DNA of 16,328 nucleotides from Planctomycetaceae bacterium UBA2671 (lineage in GTDB: Bacteria > Planctomycetota > Planctomycetia > Planctomycetales > Planctomycetaceae): contig DEML01000050.1 in assembly GCA_002359185.1 (NCBI GenBank), positions 47,024 to 63,351 of the forward strand. Direction: 5' to 3'. Under the pieces are notes generated by a model. The model did no database searches and was not told the origin of the DNA. It saw only the letters and a program-made list of their open reading frames with translations. Of this stretch, positions 1-8,348 are shown piece after piece (positions within the stretch are counted from its first letter, which is position 1; every line of letters starts with the position of its first letter). Made by a program: the position numbers and the translations under genes.

Positions 1-154
1 GTTAGAAATTGAATGAAAGAGCAGGGGATTGAAATTCAAAATCGATCCCCGATAGACTGCAGATGGTTGAGTGACCAGCCACGGCCCAATTTTAAACTCT
101 CAGCGTGTCGGGAACTCGGACAGAAAATATCAGAATGTTGTGAAAAACAGCAAG
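1..154 (+). mobile_element. Right-end segment of an IS110-derived element (copy 0, cut by the window start)
   Basis: This stretch aligns base by base with the right parts of the two complete elements at 8349-8735 and 10462-10825. Shared blocks are AAAGAGCA-GGG, GACTGCAGATG / GGCTGCAGATG, GAGTGACCAG, CTCGGCGTGTC-like, AATATCAGA and TGTTGTGA. It is closest to the 10462 copy. The left part lies outside the window, so whether this copy is a full IS or a deletion derivative cannot be seen. The right boundary near 154 is where similarity to the other copies fades, and is approximate. It contains a possible hairpin (24-32 with 42-50). Confidence 0.7.
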
Positions 155-186
155 GTTATGTTGTGGCCTTGTACAATACGAAGTGA

Positions 187-321
187 TTGTATAGGGAAAG
201 CAATCACCTGCCGCCGAACCGGGAGGAGCTTGATAAAGTGGCGAACATTTCATTCGATCAGATTGAGGTCAAAAAATATGTCGGCGGCTTGATCAAATCG
301 TTTGAGCGGAAGACTGCTTGA
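187..321 (+). pseudogene. C-terminal remnant of an unidentified gene next to the IS110-like end
   Basis: A 44-residue reading frame opens just after a TGA at 184 and ends in TGA at 319-321. It reads like real protein: NHLPPNREELDKV near its start, then SFDQIEVKKYVGG and a basic C-terminus ending in FERKTA. No ATG or ribosome binding site precedes it; the only possible start in the short frame is TTG at 187. It lies directly downstream of the IS110-like right end, so the simplest reading is the 3' tail of a gene broken by the insertion. I do not recognise the family. It could be a chance frame, but its composition is unlike the random frames around it. Confidence 0.35.
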
Positions 322-478
322 TCGAGAGAAGGTCAGGAGATTCACACCTGTAAGTCCACGAAATGGTAATACTCCTTGTCTCAGAATGCATCTCGATGTA
401 CTCTAAGTGAACAGAAGAAAATGTTTAGTGATTGCAGACTGCTCGGCTCGCTATTCCCACCCTCTTCGAAATCGCCTC
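322..478 (+). other. Leader region of the PSCyt1/DUF1501 operon
   Basis: These roughly 160 bases separate the gene remnant from the chosen start of the cytochrome-type gene. They must hold the operon promoter if transcription starts here, but I see no convincing -35/-10 pair, operator or hairpin. In-frame GTG codons at 407 and 428 could extend the first gene into this region. Confidence 0.3.
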
Positions 479-3361
479 ATGAGACAACCCGCCATTTTTC
501 GAATACTTTCTGCGTGGTCCTGTTGTTGCCTGTTTCTGATGTGCAACTTTCAGACTCTCTCCGCAGAGGAATCTCCAGCACAGCCGATCTCTCTGCTGTT
601 TGAAACGGATATTCGTCCGCTTTTTGAACGCAAGTGCGCCCACTGCCATAGCGAAACCGTGCGCAAGGGTGACCTGGATGTCTCCTCGATGACCGGGCTC
701 CATAAGGGGGGTGATTCGGGTGAGTCCGCACTGGCTGAAAGTTGGGACGAAGGAATGCTGTGGATGATGCTCGACTCCGAGAGTATGCCTCCTGAAGGTG
801 AAGAGCAATTGACCGCCGAGGAATTGACCACAATCGAAAACTGGTTGAAAGCTGGCGCCCCCGCGAAGGAACAGGTGCAATTAACAGAGGCCATCACTCA
901 GCACGATGTACTGCCCATTCTATTGCTCCGTTGCACCGCCTGTCATGGAGCTCAACTCCAGGAAGCGAAGCTTGATCTGCGATCAATTGGTGGTCTCAAA
1001 GCCGGTAGCGAGAATGGTCCGGTGATGGTGCCGGGTGACCCCAAAGCAAGTCTGATGATTCAACGGATCGAATCGGAAGCCTGCCCGCCAAAAGGGAAGC
1101 TGCTGAAATTCTTCGTCCGCCGCACGCCGGAATCGGAACTCAATACATTGAAAACCTGGCTCGCCGAAGGGGCTCAGGAGTTCCCGATGGAGCCGGATAT
1201 TGCTACAGAGCAGCCGGACCCGCTGGTAACAGACGAAGACAGAAAACACTGGGCTTATCAGTCACCGCAGCGACCGACGGAGGGGAATTCCGTCGATGAT
1301 TATATTCTGGCGAAGTTGCAGGAACGCGGTTTAAACTTCTCGCCGGAAGCGGAGCGGGATACGCTGATTCGTCGGGCGTTTCTAGATTTAATCGGCATGC
1401 CACCTCAATATGAGGATTGGCAGCACTGGCGGATGACGACTAATCCGAACTGGTATGCTGAGATGATCGATGAACTGCTTGCTTCGCCTCATTACGGCGA
1501 GCGGTGGGGGCGATACTGGCTTGATCTGGCTGGCTATGCCGACTCGGAAGGAGGCGTCAGTTCCGATCCGCTCCGCGAAGTTGCCTGGAAATACCGCGAT
1601 TATGTCATCGAGTCATTCAATGAAGATAAACCGTACGATCGATTTCTAATCGAGCAACTGGCTGGCGATGAACTGGTCGATTACGAACATGCCGAGATGA
1701 TCACCGAAGAGATGGTCGAAAATCTGATCGCAACCGGCTTTCTGCGAATGGGAATCGATCAGACCGGTTCGCGGACGATGAACTTCGTGCCGGAACGATT
1801 GGGAGTCATCAACGATGCCATCACGATTGTCGGCTCCGGTCTGATGGGCATGACCGTCGAATGTGCCCGCTGTCATTCGCACAAGTACGATCCTATTCCT
1901 CAACGGGATTATTACCGTCTGAAAGCGGTCTTCCAAGGGGCTCTCGACGAATATGACTGGCTCAGCTTCAAAACCCGCAAGGTCAATCTGGGCACGCCGG
2001 AACAACGCGAACTGGTGAATGAGGTGAATCCGCCGATTCTCAAAGAAGTTCGGTCACTGGAACTGCAACTCCGAACTGCACAACGGGATGTCATTCTCAC
2101 CACTTTGCGGGAATTTTATCCTGAACAATCCGAAGATGATCGCCAGGCAACCCTGGCCGCCCTGAAAGTGGCGGATAACAATCGCACCCTGAAACAGAGA
2201 CAACTGGTCGAACTATTCCTGATCGCCGAGATCAAACCTTATGACCTGCAGCCACAATCAGTGATCTCCGCACGGGAGCATGTCGAATCTCTCGAACAGC
2301 AAATCCTTGGCGTTAAAGAGAAATTGGTGGCCCCTCTGACTGTTCGAGCCTTATGGGATCGCGGGGAACCCTCACCGACATATTTACTCAGGCGTGGAGA
2401 ATACAATAAACCTGGTCCGCTGGTCGGGCCGGGGGTTCCTGCTGTCCTGACGGATGGACGCACTCCGTTTGTATACGACTCACCATTCGGAGATTCCACG
2501 AAACAAACGGGCCGTCGTCTGGCCTTCGCCCGCTGGTTGACAAGTCCCGAACATCCCCTCACTGCCCGCGTGATGGTGAATCGAATCTGGTATCATCATT
2601 TCGGGACCGGCCTCGTCAATACACTGGAAAATTTTGGCCTGCAGGGAGAACGCCCCTCCCATCCGGAATTGCTCGACTGGCTGGCGCTGGAATTCATCGA
2701 CCGCGGCTGGAGCATCAAAGAACTGCATCGGCTAATTATGAATTCGCAAACCTATCGTCAAAGCAGCCTCGTTTCACAAGAACGGTATGAGGCCGACCCT
2801 ACGAATCGCCTGCTCTCGCGGATGCCGCTACGTCGGATGAATGCTGAGGCGTTGCGGGATTCACTGCTCCAGGTTTCTGAAAAACTGGACACAACACCGG
2901 GGGGACCACCCGATCCAATCTCTGTCGACCGGGACGGGCTGGTGAGCGTCATTCCCGAAGAAAATGGCAAGTATCGCCGCAGTGTCTACCTTCAATATCG
3001 GCGGACTCAAATTCCTTCTCTGATGGAGACATTCGATTATCCAATTATGGGGCCGAATTGCACCACACGCACGGTCTCGACTGTTGCTCCCCAATCGCTA
3101 ATGTTGATGAACAACGCCCATGTCCGTGAACTGGCGGCATCGCTGGCAAAAAGCGTCGCGAATGAAACTTCCGTTCCTGAGGAACAAATCTCTCTGTTCT
3201 ACAAACTGGTCCTGACGCGTGAACCGACTGATCAGGAAGAAAAGTTGGGACTGGTAGCCCTGAAAACATTAAAAGAACAGTGGCCAGACAGGCCGGAAGC
3301 AGCGCTCGAAAGTTACTCTCACATCCTGCTGAATTCCGCAGCATTCATTTATATCGATTAG
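479..3361 (+). CDS. Exported PSCyt1 cytochrome c-like / DUF1549 / DUF1553 (PSD1) protein
   Basis: This 960-residue protein has the standard planctomycete architecture. A signal peptide (hydrophobic core about residues 8-24, then an LSA|EE cleavage-like site) is followed by a PSCyt1 cytochrome c-like region with CAHCH (53-57) and CTACH (152-156) heme-binding motifs, each followed by an MPP or CPP segment. DUF1549 begins about residue 271 (VDDYILAKL) and contains a third CARCH motif at 462-466. DUF1553 runs from about 675 to 940 (ARVMVNRIW, QSLMLMNNAH). I chose ATG 479 because it puts the signal peptide at the N-terminus; the frame stays open back to GTG 407, which would add 24 residues without an export-like start. 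The family is thought to be periplasmic and heme-binding, but its reaction is not established. It sits 9 bases before the DUF1501 gene, its usual partner. Confidence 0.9.
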   Translation: MRQPAIFRILSAWSCCCLFLMCNFQTLSAEESPAQPISLLFETDIRPLFERKCAHCHSETVRKGDLDVSSMTGLHKGGDSGESALAESWDEGMLWMMLDSESMPPEGEEQLTAEELTTIENWLKAGAPAKEQVQLTEAITQHDVLPILLLRCTACHGAQLQEAKLDLRSIGGLKAGSENGPVMVPGDPKASLMIQRIESEACPPKGKLLKFFVRRTPESELNTLKTWLAEGAQEFPMEPDIATEQPDPLVTDEDRKHWAYQSPQRPTEGNSVDDYILAKLQERGLNFSPEAERDTLIRRAFLDLIGMPPQYEDWQHWRMTTNPNWYAEMIDELLASPHYGERWGRYWLDLAGYADSEGGVSSDPLREVAWKYRDYVIESFNEDKPYDRFLIEQLAGDELVDYEHAEMITEEMVENLIATGFLRMGIDQTGSRTMNFVPERLGVINDAITIVGSGLMGMTVECARCHSHKYDPIPQRDYYRLKAVFQGALDEYDWLSFKTRKVNLGTPEQRELVNEVNPPILKEVRSLELQLRTAQRDVILTTLREFYPEQSEDDRQATLAALKVADNNRTLKQRQLVELFLIAEIKPYDLQPQSVISAREHVESLEQQILGVKEKLVAPLTVRALWDRGEPSPTYLLRRGEYNKPGPLVGPGVPAVLTDGRTPFVYDSPFGDSTKQTGRRLAFARWLTSPEHPLTARVMVNRIWYHHFGTGLVNTLENFGLQGERPSHPELLDWLALEFIDRGWSIKELHRLIMNSQTYRQSSLVSQERYEADPTNRLLSRMPLRRMNAEALRDSLLQVSEKLDTTPGGPPDPISVDRDGLVSVIPEENGKYRRSVYLQYRRTQIPSLMETFDYPIMGPNCTTRTVSTVAPQSLMLMNNAHVRELAASLAKSVANETSVPEEQISLFYKLVLTREPTDQEEKLGLVALKTLKEQWPDRPEAALESYSHILLNSAAFIYID

Positions 3362-3370
3362 AGCTCTTTC

Positions 3371-4828
3371 ATGACCGTTGAGAACTCCACCTCCCAAACT
3401 CGCCGTGATTTCTTCGCCCGTACCAGTGATGGTTTACTCGGTGCCGCGTTGACTTACCTGCTCAGCCACGATTACTTCAGCGGCACCAGTGCCCTCGCCA
3501 GCACTCCTGAAGACGGTCGGTACACCCTCAAACCGAAGCCGACCCATCACCCCGCCAAGGCGACTTCGGTCATCCAACTGTTTATGAATGGTGGGCCGAG
3601 CCAGATGGATCTGTTCGATCCGAAGCCGGTATTAAATCAGATGGACGGGAAGCCCTATCCCGGCAACGTCGAAGATCTCGGCAACCAGAGCACCGCCGAC
3701 ATTGGCGTGATGATGGGCGGTCAGTACGGAATCAGGAAACATGGTGAATGCGGCATGTGGATGGCCGACGTTCTGCCGGAAACTTCGAAGATGGTGGACG
3801 ACATCTGCCTGATCAACTCCCTATGGACCGATCATCCGAATCACGATAATGCCCTCTACAAAATTCATAGCGGGCGTCTCTTTATGGGATATCCGACGCT
3901 CGGTGCATGGTCCGTGTATGGTCTCGGCAGCGAGAATCAGAATTTGCCAGCTTATGTTGTTTTGAATGATCCACTCGGCCCGCCGAAAAACGGTTCACGC
4001 AACTGGACGAACGGCTTTTTGCCGCCGCTATATCAGGGAACCCAGTTCCGACCAACTGGCGCTCCCATTCTCAATCTGAAGCGTCAGTATGAACAGCCTT
4101 CCCCAGTCACCGAAACAACACAACAACTGCTCTCTCAACTCGATACGATTCATCTCAATCAACGGCCTTATAACCCGCAATTGGATGCCCGCATAGAATC
4201 GTATCAGCTCGCCGCGAGAATGCAGTTGACCGCTCATGAAGCTCTCGACCTGACTAAAGAATCCCGACATACACAGCAGATGTACGGTCTCGAAAATCAA
4301 CATACTGAGTCGTATGGCAAACGCTGCCTGCTCGCCCGGCGACTCGTCGAAAGGGGAGTTCGGTTCGTCCAGTTGTTCCTCGAGGAACAACCCTGGGACA
4401 GCCATGTCGATTTACAGGACAATCATCGCGCAGTTTGTGGACGGACCGACCAACCAGTCGCGGCATTGCTGCAGGATCTCAAAGATCGAGGTCTGCTCGA
4501 TTCGACATTGGTGATTTGGGGCGGCGAATTCGGGAGAACACCGACCTCGCAAAAATCGGGGAATATCTACACCGGACGCGATCATAACATGCAGGCATTT
4601 TCCTCGTGGATGGCGGGAGGCGGAGTCCGCCCCGGGACGACGTTTGGTCAAACCGACGATTTCGGCCACGCAGTTGTGGAGAACCCGGTCAGTGTTCACG
4701 ATTTCCACGCCACAATCCTGCATTTGCTCGGTTTACATCACGAGCACCTTTTCTTCGAACGCAGCGGTTTGAAAGAACGTCTCACCGGTTTTGAACCTCC
4801 CAAGGTCATCGAGGGGATTCTGGCATGA
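3371..4828 (+). CDS. DUF1501 family protein with Tat-type signal
   Basis: This 485-residue protein starts with a twin-arginine type leader (RRDFF at 11-15 followed by a moderately hydrophobic stretch), so export in folded form is likely. The family signature GGPSQMDLFDPKP follows about residues 75-87. The C-terminal half has the conserved blocks FVQLFLEEQPWDSH, LVIWGGEFGRTP and GRDHN, with VHDFHATILHLLG near the end; these are typical of DUF1501 and recall the alkaline-phosphatase/sulfatase superfamily. No enzymatic reaction is proven for the family. Its gene almost always follows a PSD1/PSCyt1 gene in planctomycetes, as here, which suggests a shared periplasmic or cell-surface function. It overlaps the next gene by four bases (ATGA at 4825), indicating translational coupling. 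Confidence 0.9.
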   Translation: MTVENSTSQTRRDFFARTSDGLLGAALTYLLSHDYFSGTSALASTPEDGRYTLKPKPTHHPAKATSVIQLFMNGGPSQMDLFDPKPVLNQMDGKPYPGNVEDLGNQSTADIGVMMGGQYGIRKHGECGMWMADVLPETSKMVDDICLINSLWTDHPNHDNALYKIHSGRLFMGYPTLGAWSVYGLGSENQNLPAYVVLNDPLGPPKNGSRNWTNGFLPPLYQGTQFRPTGAPILNLKRQYEQPSPVTETTQQLLSQLDTIHLNQRPYNPQLDARIESYQLAARMQLTAHEALDLTKESRHTQQMYGLENQHTESYGKRCLLARRLVERGVRFVQLFLEEQPWDSHVDLQDNHRAVCGRTDQPVAALLQDLKDRGLLDSTLVIWGGEFGRTPTSQKSGNIYTGRDHNMQAFSSWMAGGGVRPGTTFGQTDDFGHAVVENPVSVHDFHATILHLLGLHHEHLFFERSGLKERLTGFEPPKVIEGILA

Positions 4829-5733
4829 ATCGACTCGGATCGAAATTTGTACCGTTATTGAATCGCAGGCAGGCTCTGGAACTTGCGGGAGCAGTCTCGC
4901 TCGGTCTCACTTCCGTCTGCCTGGCGGAAGAGAACTCGCCAGCGACCAATGAGAAGCCGCTGGAAATTATCGATACCAACATCCATCTTTTCCGCTGGCC
5001 ATTTCGTCGTCTGCCGCTGGACGAAACGGTTAAACTGGTCAAAAAACTTCGCCAGTTCAATATCACTCAAGCCTGGGCTGGAAGTTATGAAGGGTTGCTG
5101 CACCGGGATCTTTCCAGCGTCAATCGACGGCTTCACCAACAGTGTGCGGAATTTCCGGAACTGATCCCGATCGGCACGATCAATCCGACTCTCCCCGGCT
5201 GGCAGCGCGATCTCGAAGACTGCAAAACAAAACTCGCCATGCCGGGCATTCGCCTCTATCCGAACTACCACCATTACACACTAAACGATTCATTCGTCTC
5301 CGAGTTGCTACATCGAGCCGAGTCTCTCGGACTATTCGTGCAGATCGCCATCAGCATGGAAGATGGACGCACTCAACACCGCTCCCTGCAAGTTCAAGAT
5401 GTGAACGTCTCCCCGTTGCTAGAATTGTTGGGGCAATTTCCCAATCTCCCCGTGCAACTTTTGAATGCAAAACTCCCCGCATCACTCACTGCTCAACTGG
5501 CTAAGCTGCCTAACCTCTTTCTCGATATCAGTCGCGTCGATGGCTCGACAGGCATCCCCCAACTGGCGGAGGTGTTTCCCTTGAACCGAATACTGTTCGG
5601 CAGTCATGCGCCGTTTCTGATTCCCGAAGCTACTCTGATTCGGGTCCATGAATCGGGCCAGTTCGACAATTCCGAGCTGCAGGCAATCTACGCCGCAAAC
5701 GCAGTCGACTTGCTGAAAGCGAGTCGATCATGA
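4825..5733 (+). CDS. Amidohydrolase-fold (amidohydrolase_2-like) protein with twin-arginine leader
   Basis: This 302-residue protein has an N-terminal RR leader (LNRRQALELAG, 12-22, then a hydrophobic stretch ending before EENS), so it is probably exported by Tat or Sec. The body resembles a metal-dependent TIM-barrel hydrolase: IIDTNIHLF (48-56) matches the first-strand metal motif, GIRLYPNYHH (141-150) the middle of the barrel, and RILFGSHAP (255-263) the last strand. Key positions are altered: the first-strand D-x-H-x-H reads D50-T-N52-I-H54, and the usual last-strand FGSD has His261 instead of Asp. Activity as a classical hydrolase is therefore uncertain. The ATG is preceded by GAGGGG at good distance and overlaps the DUF1501 stop, and the end overlaps the next start in the same way, so the three genes are co-translated. 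Confidence 0.8.
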   Translation: MNRLGSKFVPLLNRRQALELAGAVSLGLTSVCLAEENSPATNEKPLEIIDTNIHLFRWPFRRLPLDETVKLVKKLRQFNITQAWAGSYEGLLHRDLSSVNRRLHQQCAEFPELIPIGTINPTLPGWQRDLEDCKTKLAMPGIRLYPNYHHYTLNDSFVSELLHRAESLGLFVQIAISMEDGRTQHRSLQVQDVNVSPLLELLGQFPNLPVQLLNAKLPASLTAQLAKLPNLFLDISRVDGSTGIPQLAEVFPLNRILFGSHAPFLIPEATLIRVHESGQFDNSELQAIYAANAVDLLKASRS

Positions 5734-6605
5734 CTACTGAGTCTACTCGCATCGGACTACCAACCATCGAGACTTTGGAGTCCTATCGCATCTGGGATTC
5801 CTACTTCACACCGGCTCACAGCCATCCCGGTAAAGATGGAACCCGCAGTTTGTATGCCGATGTCGAAACCGCGCTTTCAGCCATTCACAAGGGACGATTC
5901 GAGAAGCTCTGTTATTTTGCTCATGTCGGGCTCGGCACAACGACCGATCAGGCATTGGAAGCATTACTGAAAAACCAACCAGAAGTCATCACACAACCAC
6001 TCCGCCGCTGGCCAGACATGTTATTCGGGATGATTCAACTGAATCCGCACGATGTGCCCGCTTCGCTGGAGGCGTTGGATCGCTGGGTCGGCGAAGGCCC
6101 AATGCTCGGTGTCTACTTCTCCGGCGGCGGACCAGCAGCGCTCACCTGCACACATCCGAATTTCGAGCCGCTGCTTGAACGCATCGGTGAATTAAACGCC
6201 GTCGTCATGCAGCATACCTGGTTCAAAACAGGTGGAAAACAGGGCAGGGGGGAATCGACTCCATCAGAACTGGCCCAGGTTGCGTCTCGTTTTCCTAAAC
6301 AGAAATTCCTGTGTGCCCATGCTGGTGGAGAGTGGGAAAAAAGCATCCGCGCAGTCCGAGATCAACCGAACATTCTCGTGGAAACCTCCGGCTTCGATGC
6401 CACGGCTGGCTTCATTGAAATGGCAGTCCGAGAACTCGGAGCGGAGCGAATCGTCTTCGGGAGCCATCTGCCCTCGCGGTCCCTGGGAACAGAATTGAGC
6501 AAAGTGATCGCCAGCGAAATCACAGAAACCAAAAAACGTTTGATCCTGGGCGAAAACTATCGCCTGTTATTGCAACCGATTCTGAAGATCAAAGCAGAGA
6601 AGTAG
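5730..6605 (+). CDS. Amidohydrolase-fold protein (second of the pair), cytoplasmic
   Basis: This 291-residue protein shows the amidohydrolase_2 layout without a signal peptide. It has an HSH pair (H30, H32) after IWDSYFTPA, a QLNPHD segment near 103-108, H162 in VMQHTW, H197 in FLCAHAGGEW, and the closing FGSHLP (243-248). The four histidines fit metal ligands on strands 1, 5 and 6. As in its upstream neighbour, the usual catalytic Asp of FGSD is His (H246). The two proteins look like distant paralogs, one carrying an export leader and one not. The ATGA overlap with the upstream stop marks it as the last gene of the operon. The substrate cannot be inferred; homologs act on small cyclic or carboxylated compounds. 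Confidence 0.8.
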   Translation: MTTESTRIGLPTIETLESYRIWDSYFTPAHSHPGKDGTRSLYADVETALSAIHKGRFEKLCYFAHVGLGTTTDQALEALLKNQPEVITQPLRRWPDMLFGMIQLNPHDVPASLEALDRWVGEGPMLGVYFSGGGPAALTCTHPNFEPLLERIGELNAVVMQHTWFKTGGKQGRGESTPSELAQVASRFPKQKFLCAHAGGEWEKSIRAVRDQPNILVETSGFDATAGFIEMAVRELGAERIVFGSHLPSRSLGTELSKVIASEITETKKRLILGENYRLLLQPILKIKAEK

Positions 6606-6747
6606 CCGTAAGGTGATACTGCAAACTGCAATAACTTTGGCGTTGACTTGCAATTGCATTTTGAGCACAGATCTCCTTTGTTGTGCCGTAGGGTCTTCAC
6701 CTCCTTTTCGACGTGCATCGGGGCGATGATAAGTGCAAATCCTTTTT
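6606..6747. other. Convergent intergenic spacer
   Basis: The operon ending at 6605 (+) and the DJ-1 gene ending at 6748 (-) converge here. The spacer holds a loose inverted repeat (TGCAAT near 6628, ATTGCA near 6654) but no hairpin with a clear T-tract, so I do not call a terminator. Confidence 0.3.
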
Positions 6748-7323
6748 TCATTTGGACTTCATTTTCGCTTCCTCAAGCAGCTTAATCCAGGGGCCGAAGT
6801 AATGGCCATTGTCGTGGAACGTGCGACCTGAAACGAGGTTGCCGTCGATCACGCAGGGTTCGTCCACGAATGTCCCACCACAGACTTCCAGATCAAAGCG
6901 CCACTTCGCAACCGTCGCCATCCGCCGACCCTGAACGCAGTCTGCTCGTGCCGGGATCTCGACGCCGTGGCAGACACTCGCAATCGGAGCATTCTTCTCA
7001 AAAAAATAGCGAGTGATGCGGATCAGGTCTGAATCATCGCGAATGTATTCAGGGGCTCGTCCGCCGGAGAAGAAAATTCCCAGATGGTCTTCGGGATTGA
7101 TCTCCGCAAATGCCACATCCGTCTCGAGAGTGTAACCTTCCCACTCCTTCGTGTTCGTCCAGCCGGGCTTGACCTCGTGAAGAACCATTTGGTAACGCCG
7201 CTTCTCTGGAGCCGCAACGACGGGCTGAAAACCGGCTTCGATCAATCGGTGATACGGATACAGCGTATCCAGTGTCTCGCTGTCATCGCCGATAATAATG
7301 AGTACTTTGGGTTGCCTCGCAAT
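6748..7323 (-). CDS. DJ-1/PfpI family protein, probable ATT start (normal start codon lost)
   Basis: The product is a class I glutamine amidotransferase-like DJ-1/PfpI protein. Read from ATT at 7323 it has 191 residues: KVLIIIGDDSETLDTLYPYH at 6-25 forms the first beta-strand and carries the conserved Glu (E16), and IASVCHGVEIP supplies the nucleophile elbow with Cys118. Members act as proteases, glyoxalases or chaperones, often in stress response. The only conventional start in the open frame is TTG at 7245, which would remove the first strand and E16. The frame is open upstream to a TGA near 7363 with no ATG, GTG or TTG. I therefore infer that the ancestral ATG has become ATT at 7321-7323 or nearby, giving either a rare ATT start or a decaying gene. 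It lies about 50 bases after the dioxygenase gene on the same strand. Confidence 0.7.
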   Translation of the reverse strand: MARQPKVLIIIGDDSETLDTLYPYHRLIEAGFQPVVAAPEKRRYQMVLHEVKPGWTNTKEWEGYTLETDVAFAEINPEDHLGIFFSGGRAPEYIRDDSDLIRITRYFFEKNAPIASVCHGVEIPARADCVQGRRMATVAKWRFDLEVCGGTFVDEPCVIDGNLVSGRTFHDNGHYFGPWIKLLEEAKMKSK

Positions 7324-7372
7324 AATACTGATTGGACTGTATTTCTCTCGGCAAAAGTCGATAAGTATTCAG

Positions 7373-8110
7373 TTAATGGAAGGGAACGCCCAGGTGCATC
7401 AGCTCTTGGGTGCCAGGTTTATAAATCGGTTCTGGTGAATATTGCGTCACGTATGCGCGACGCATCTGATCGGTGACATTTGCTCCACTGCGGTGGAACG
7501 TGAGTGAGCTGAATACGACCAAACTGCCGGCAGGTACGATGGCAGGTATGCCGGGTTCTTTCCCGAAGTATCCCACCTTGTCACCAGTTTCCGGGTCGCG
7601 AATGTGTTCGACGAGAGACCGGATACCGATTGTCGAATAAGGCATGACGTAGGCCGTACCATTCTCCAGAGTCATATCGTCCACCGCTGCCCATACCGTG
7701 ACATACGGCGGATGTGGAAAGCCGAGATAACCGCCATCCTGATGCCACGAAAAACTAATGCCTTGCTCAGCACATTTCGCCACATACTGATCGTAAAACA
7801 GGTACGCGGTTTCGCCAATCGTCGCTCGGCAAACTTCAGCAATCAACGGGCTAAAAACGTACTCCGAAAGTCGAGGCGCCTTGTCGTATTGTTTGGCAAT
7901 GTGGTAACGCTTGCCACGATGACTGATATGGATGTGATCAGTCCCCTGTCGATCCATCTCCTGGTGCATCAAGTCAATCAGATGAACACACGAGTCTCGC
8001 AGAATCTGCAGATGCTCGTCCGAAATCACTTTTTCCAATATGAAGTAACCTTCGCGCTGGTAAAGTTCGCGATGCTGGTCAGTGATAAGTGATGAAGGTG
8101 AAGTTTGCAT
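7373..8110 (-). CDS. Phytanoyl-CoA dioxygenase (PhyH) family protein
   Basis: This 245-residue protein fits the non-heme Fe(II)/2-oxoglutarate-dependent PhyH family, which hydroxylates diverse small molecules in the cytoplasm. The iron triad is visible: H123 and D125 in SWHQDGGYLG, and distal H206 in LTFHRSGAN. Arg217/218 in MRRAYVTQY is placed to bind 2-oxoglutarate. The N-terminal YQREGYFILEKVISDEHL is the typical family opening, and the length is usual. The start ATG at 8110 has no strong Shine-Dalgarno sequence. The DJ-1 gene follows after about 50 bases, so the two are probably co-transcribed. The substrate cannot be read from the sequence. Confidence 0.9.
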   Translation of the reverse strand: MQTSPSSLITDQHRELYQREGYFILEKVISDEHLQILRDSCVHLIDLMHQEMDRQGTDHIHISHRGKRYHIAKQYDKAPRLSEYVFSPLIAEVCRATIGETAYLFYDQYVAKCAEQGISFSWHQDGGYLGFPHPPYVTVWAAVDDMTLENGTAYVMPYSTIGIRSLVEHIRDPETGDKVGYFGKEPGIPAIVPAGSLVVFSSLTFHRSGANVTDQMRRAYVTQYSPEPIYKPGTQELMHLGVPFH

Positions 8111-8159
8111 GGCTGGTGTATTTTCTGGTTGAAAAGCGAGCGGAAAGTCGTTGGCTCGA

Positions 8160-8348
8160 AAGCTCAGTACAAAAACTGGGAGTCGTTTGACCTCACTTCG
8201 TATCGTCGAATTGAGGCTCTACAACTCTACTACTGTCCCGAAGTTATTGTGACAAGCTTTCAGAAGAGCAGAAAGCGAACCTGTTTGAATTAAAGCATGA
8301 ACAATTCAAGTGGGTTGGTAAAGCCAAACAAAATGTTTGGCTGCCTTT
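8160..8348 (+). pseudogene. Possible C-terminal gene remnant abutting the IS110-like element
   Basis: Between the dioxygenase gene and the element at 8349 one plus-strand frame, open from about 8212, reads CDKLSEEQKANLFELK, then EQFKWVGKAKQNVW, and runs into the element where it stops at TGA about 8375. The amphipathic, lysine-rich composition looks coding, and an adjacent frame (ESFDLTSYRRIEAL) could be its upstream part after a frameshift. No start, ribosome binding site or family is recognisable. I treat it as a possible broken gene, with a real chance that it is non-coding. Confidence 0.2.
8322..8342. repeat. Hairpin at the left edge of IS110-like copy A
   Basis: A perfect inverted repeat AGCCAAACA / TGTTTGGCT (9-bp arms, 3-base loop) ends six bases before the shared GATATCGAT block that opens the IS110-like element. 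The other copies do not have it, so it belongs to the host DNA. It could be a terminator-like target or simply part of the broken upstream frame. Confidence 0.5.

Noticed and set aside
477..3344. Many minus-strand and shifted open frames inside the PSCyt1/PSD1 gene
   Set aside because: They lie opposite a strongly supported family gene, have no ribosome binding sites or protein-like motifs, and are shadows of its codon bias.
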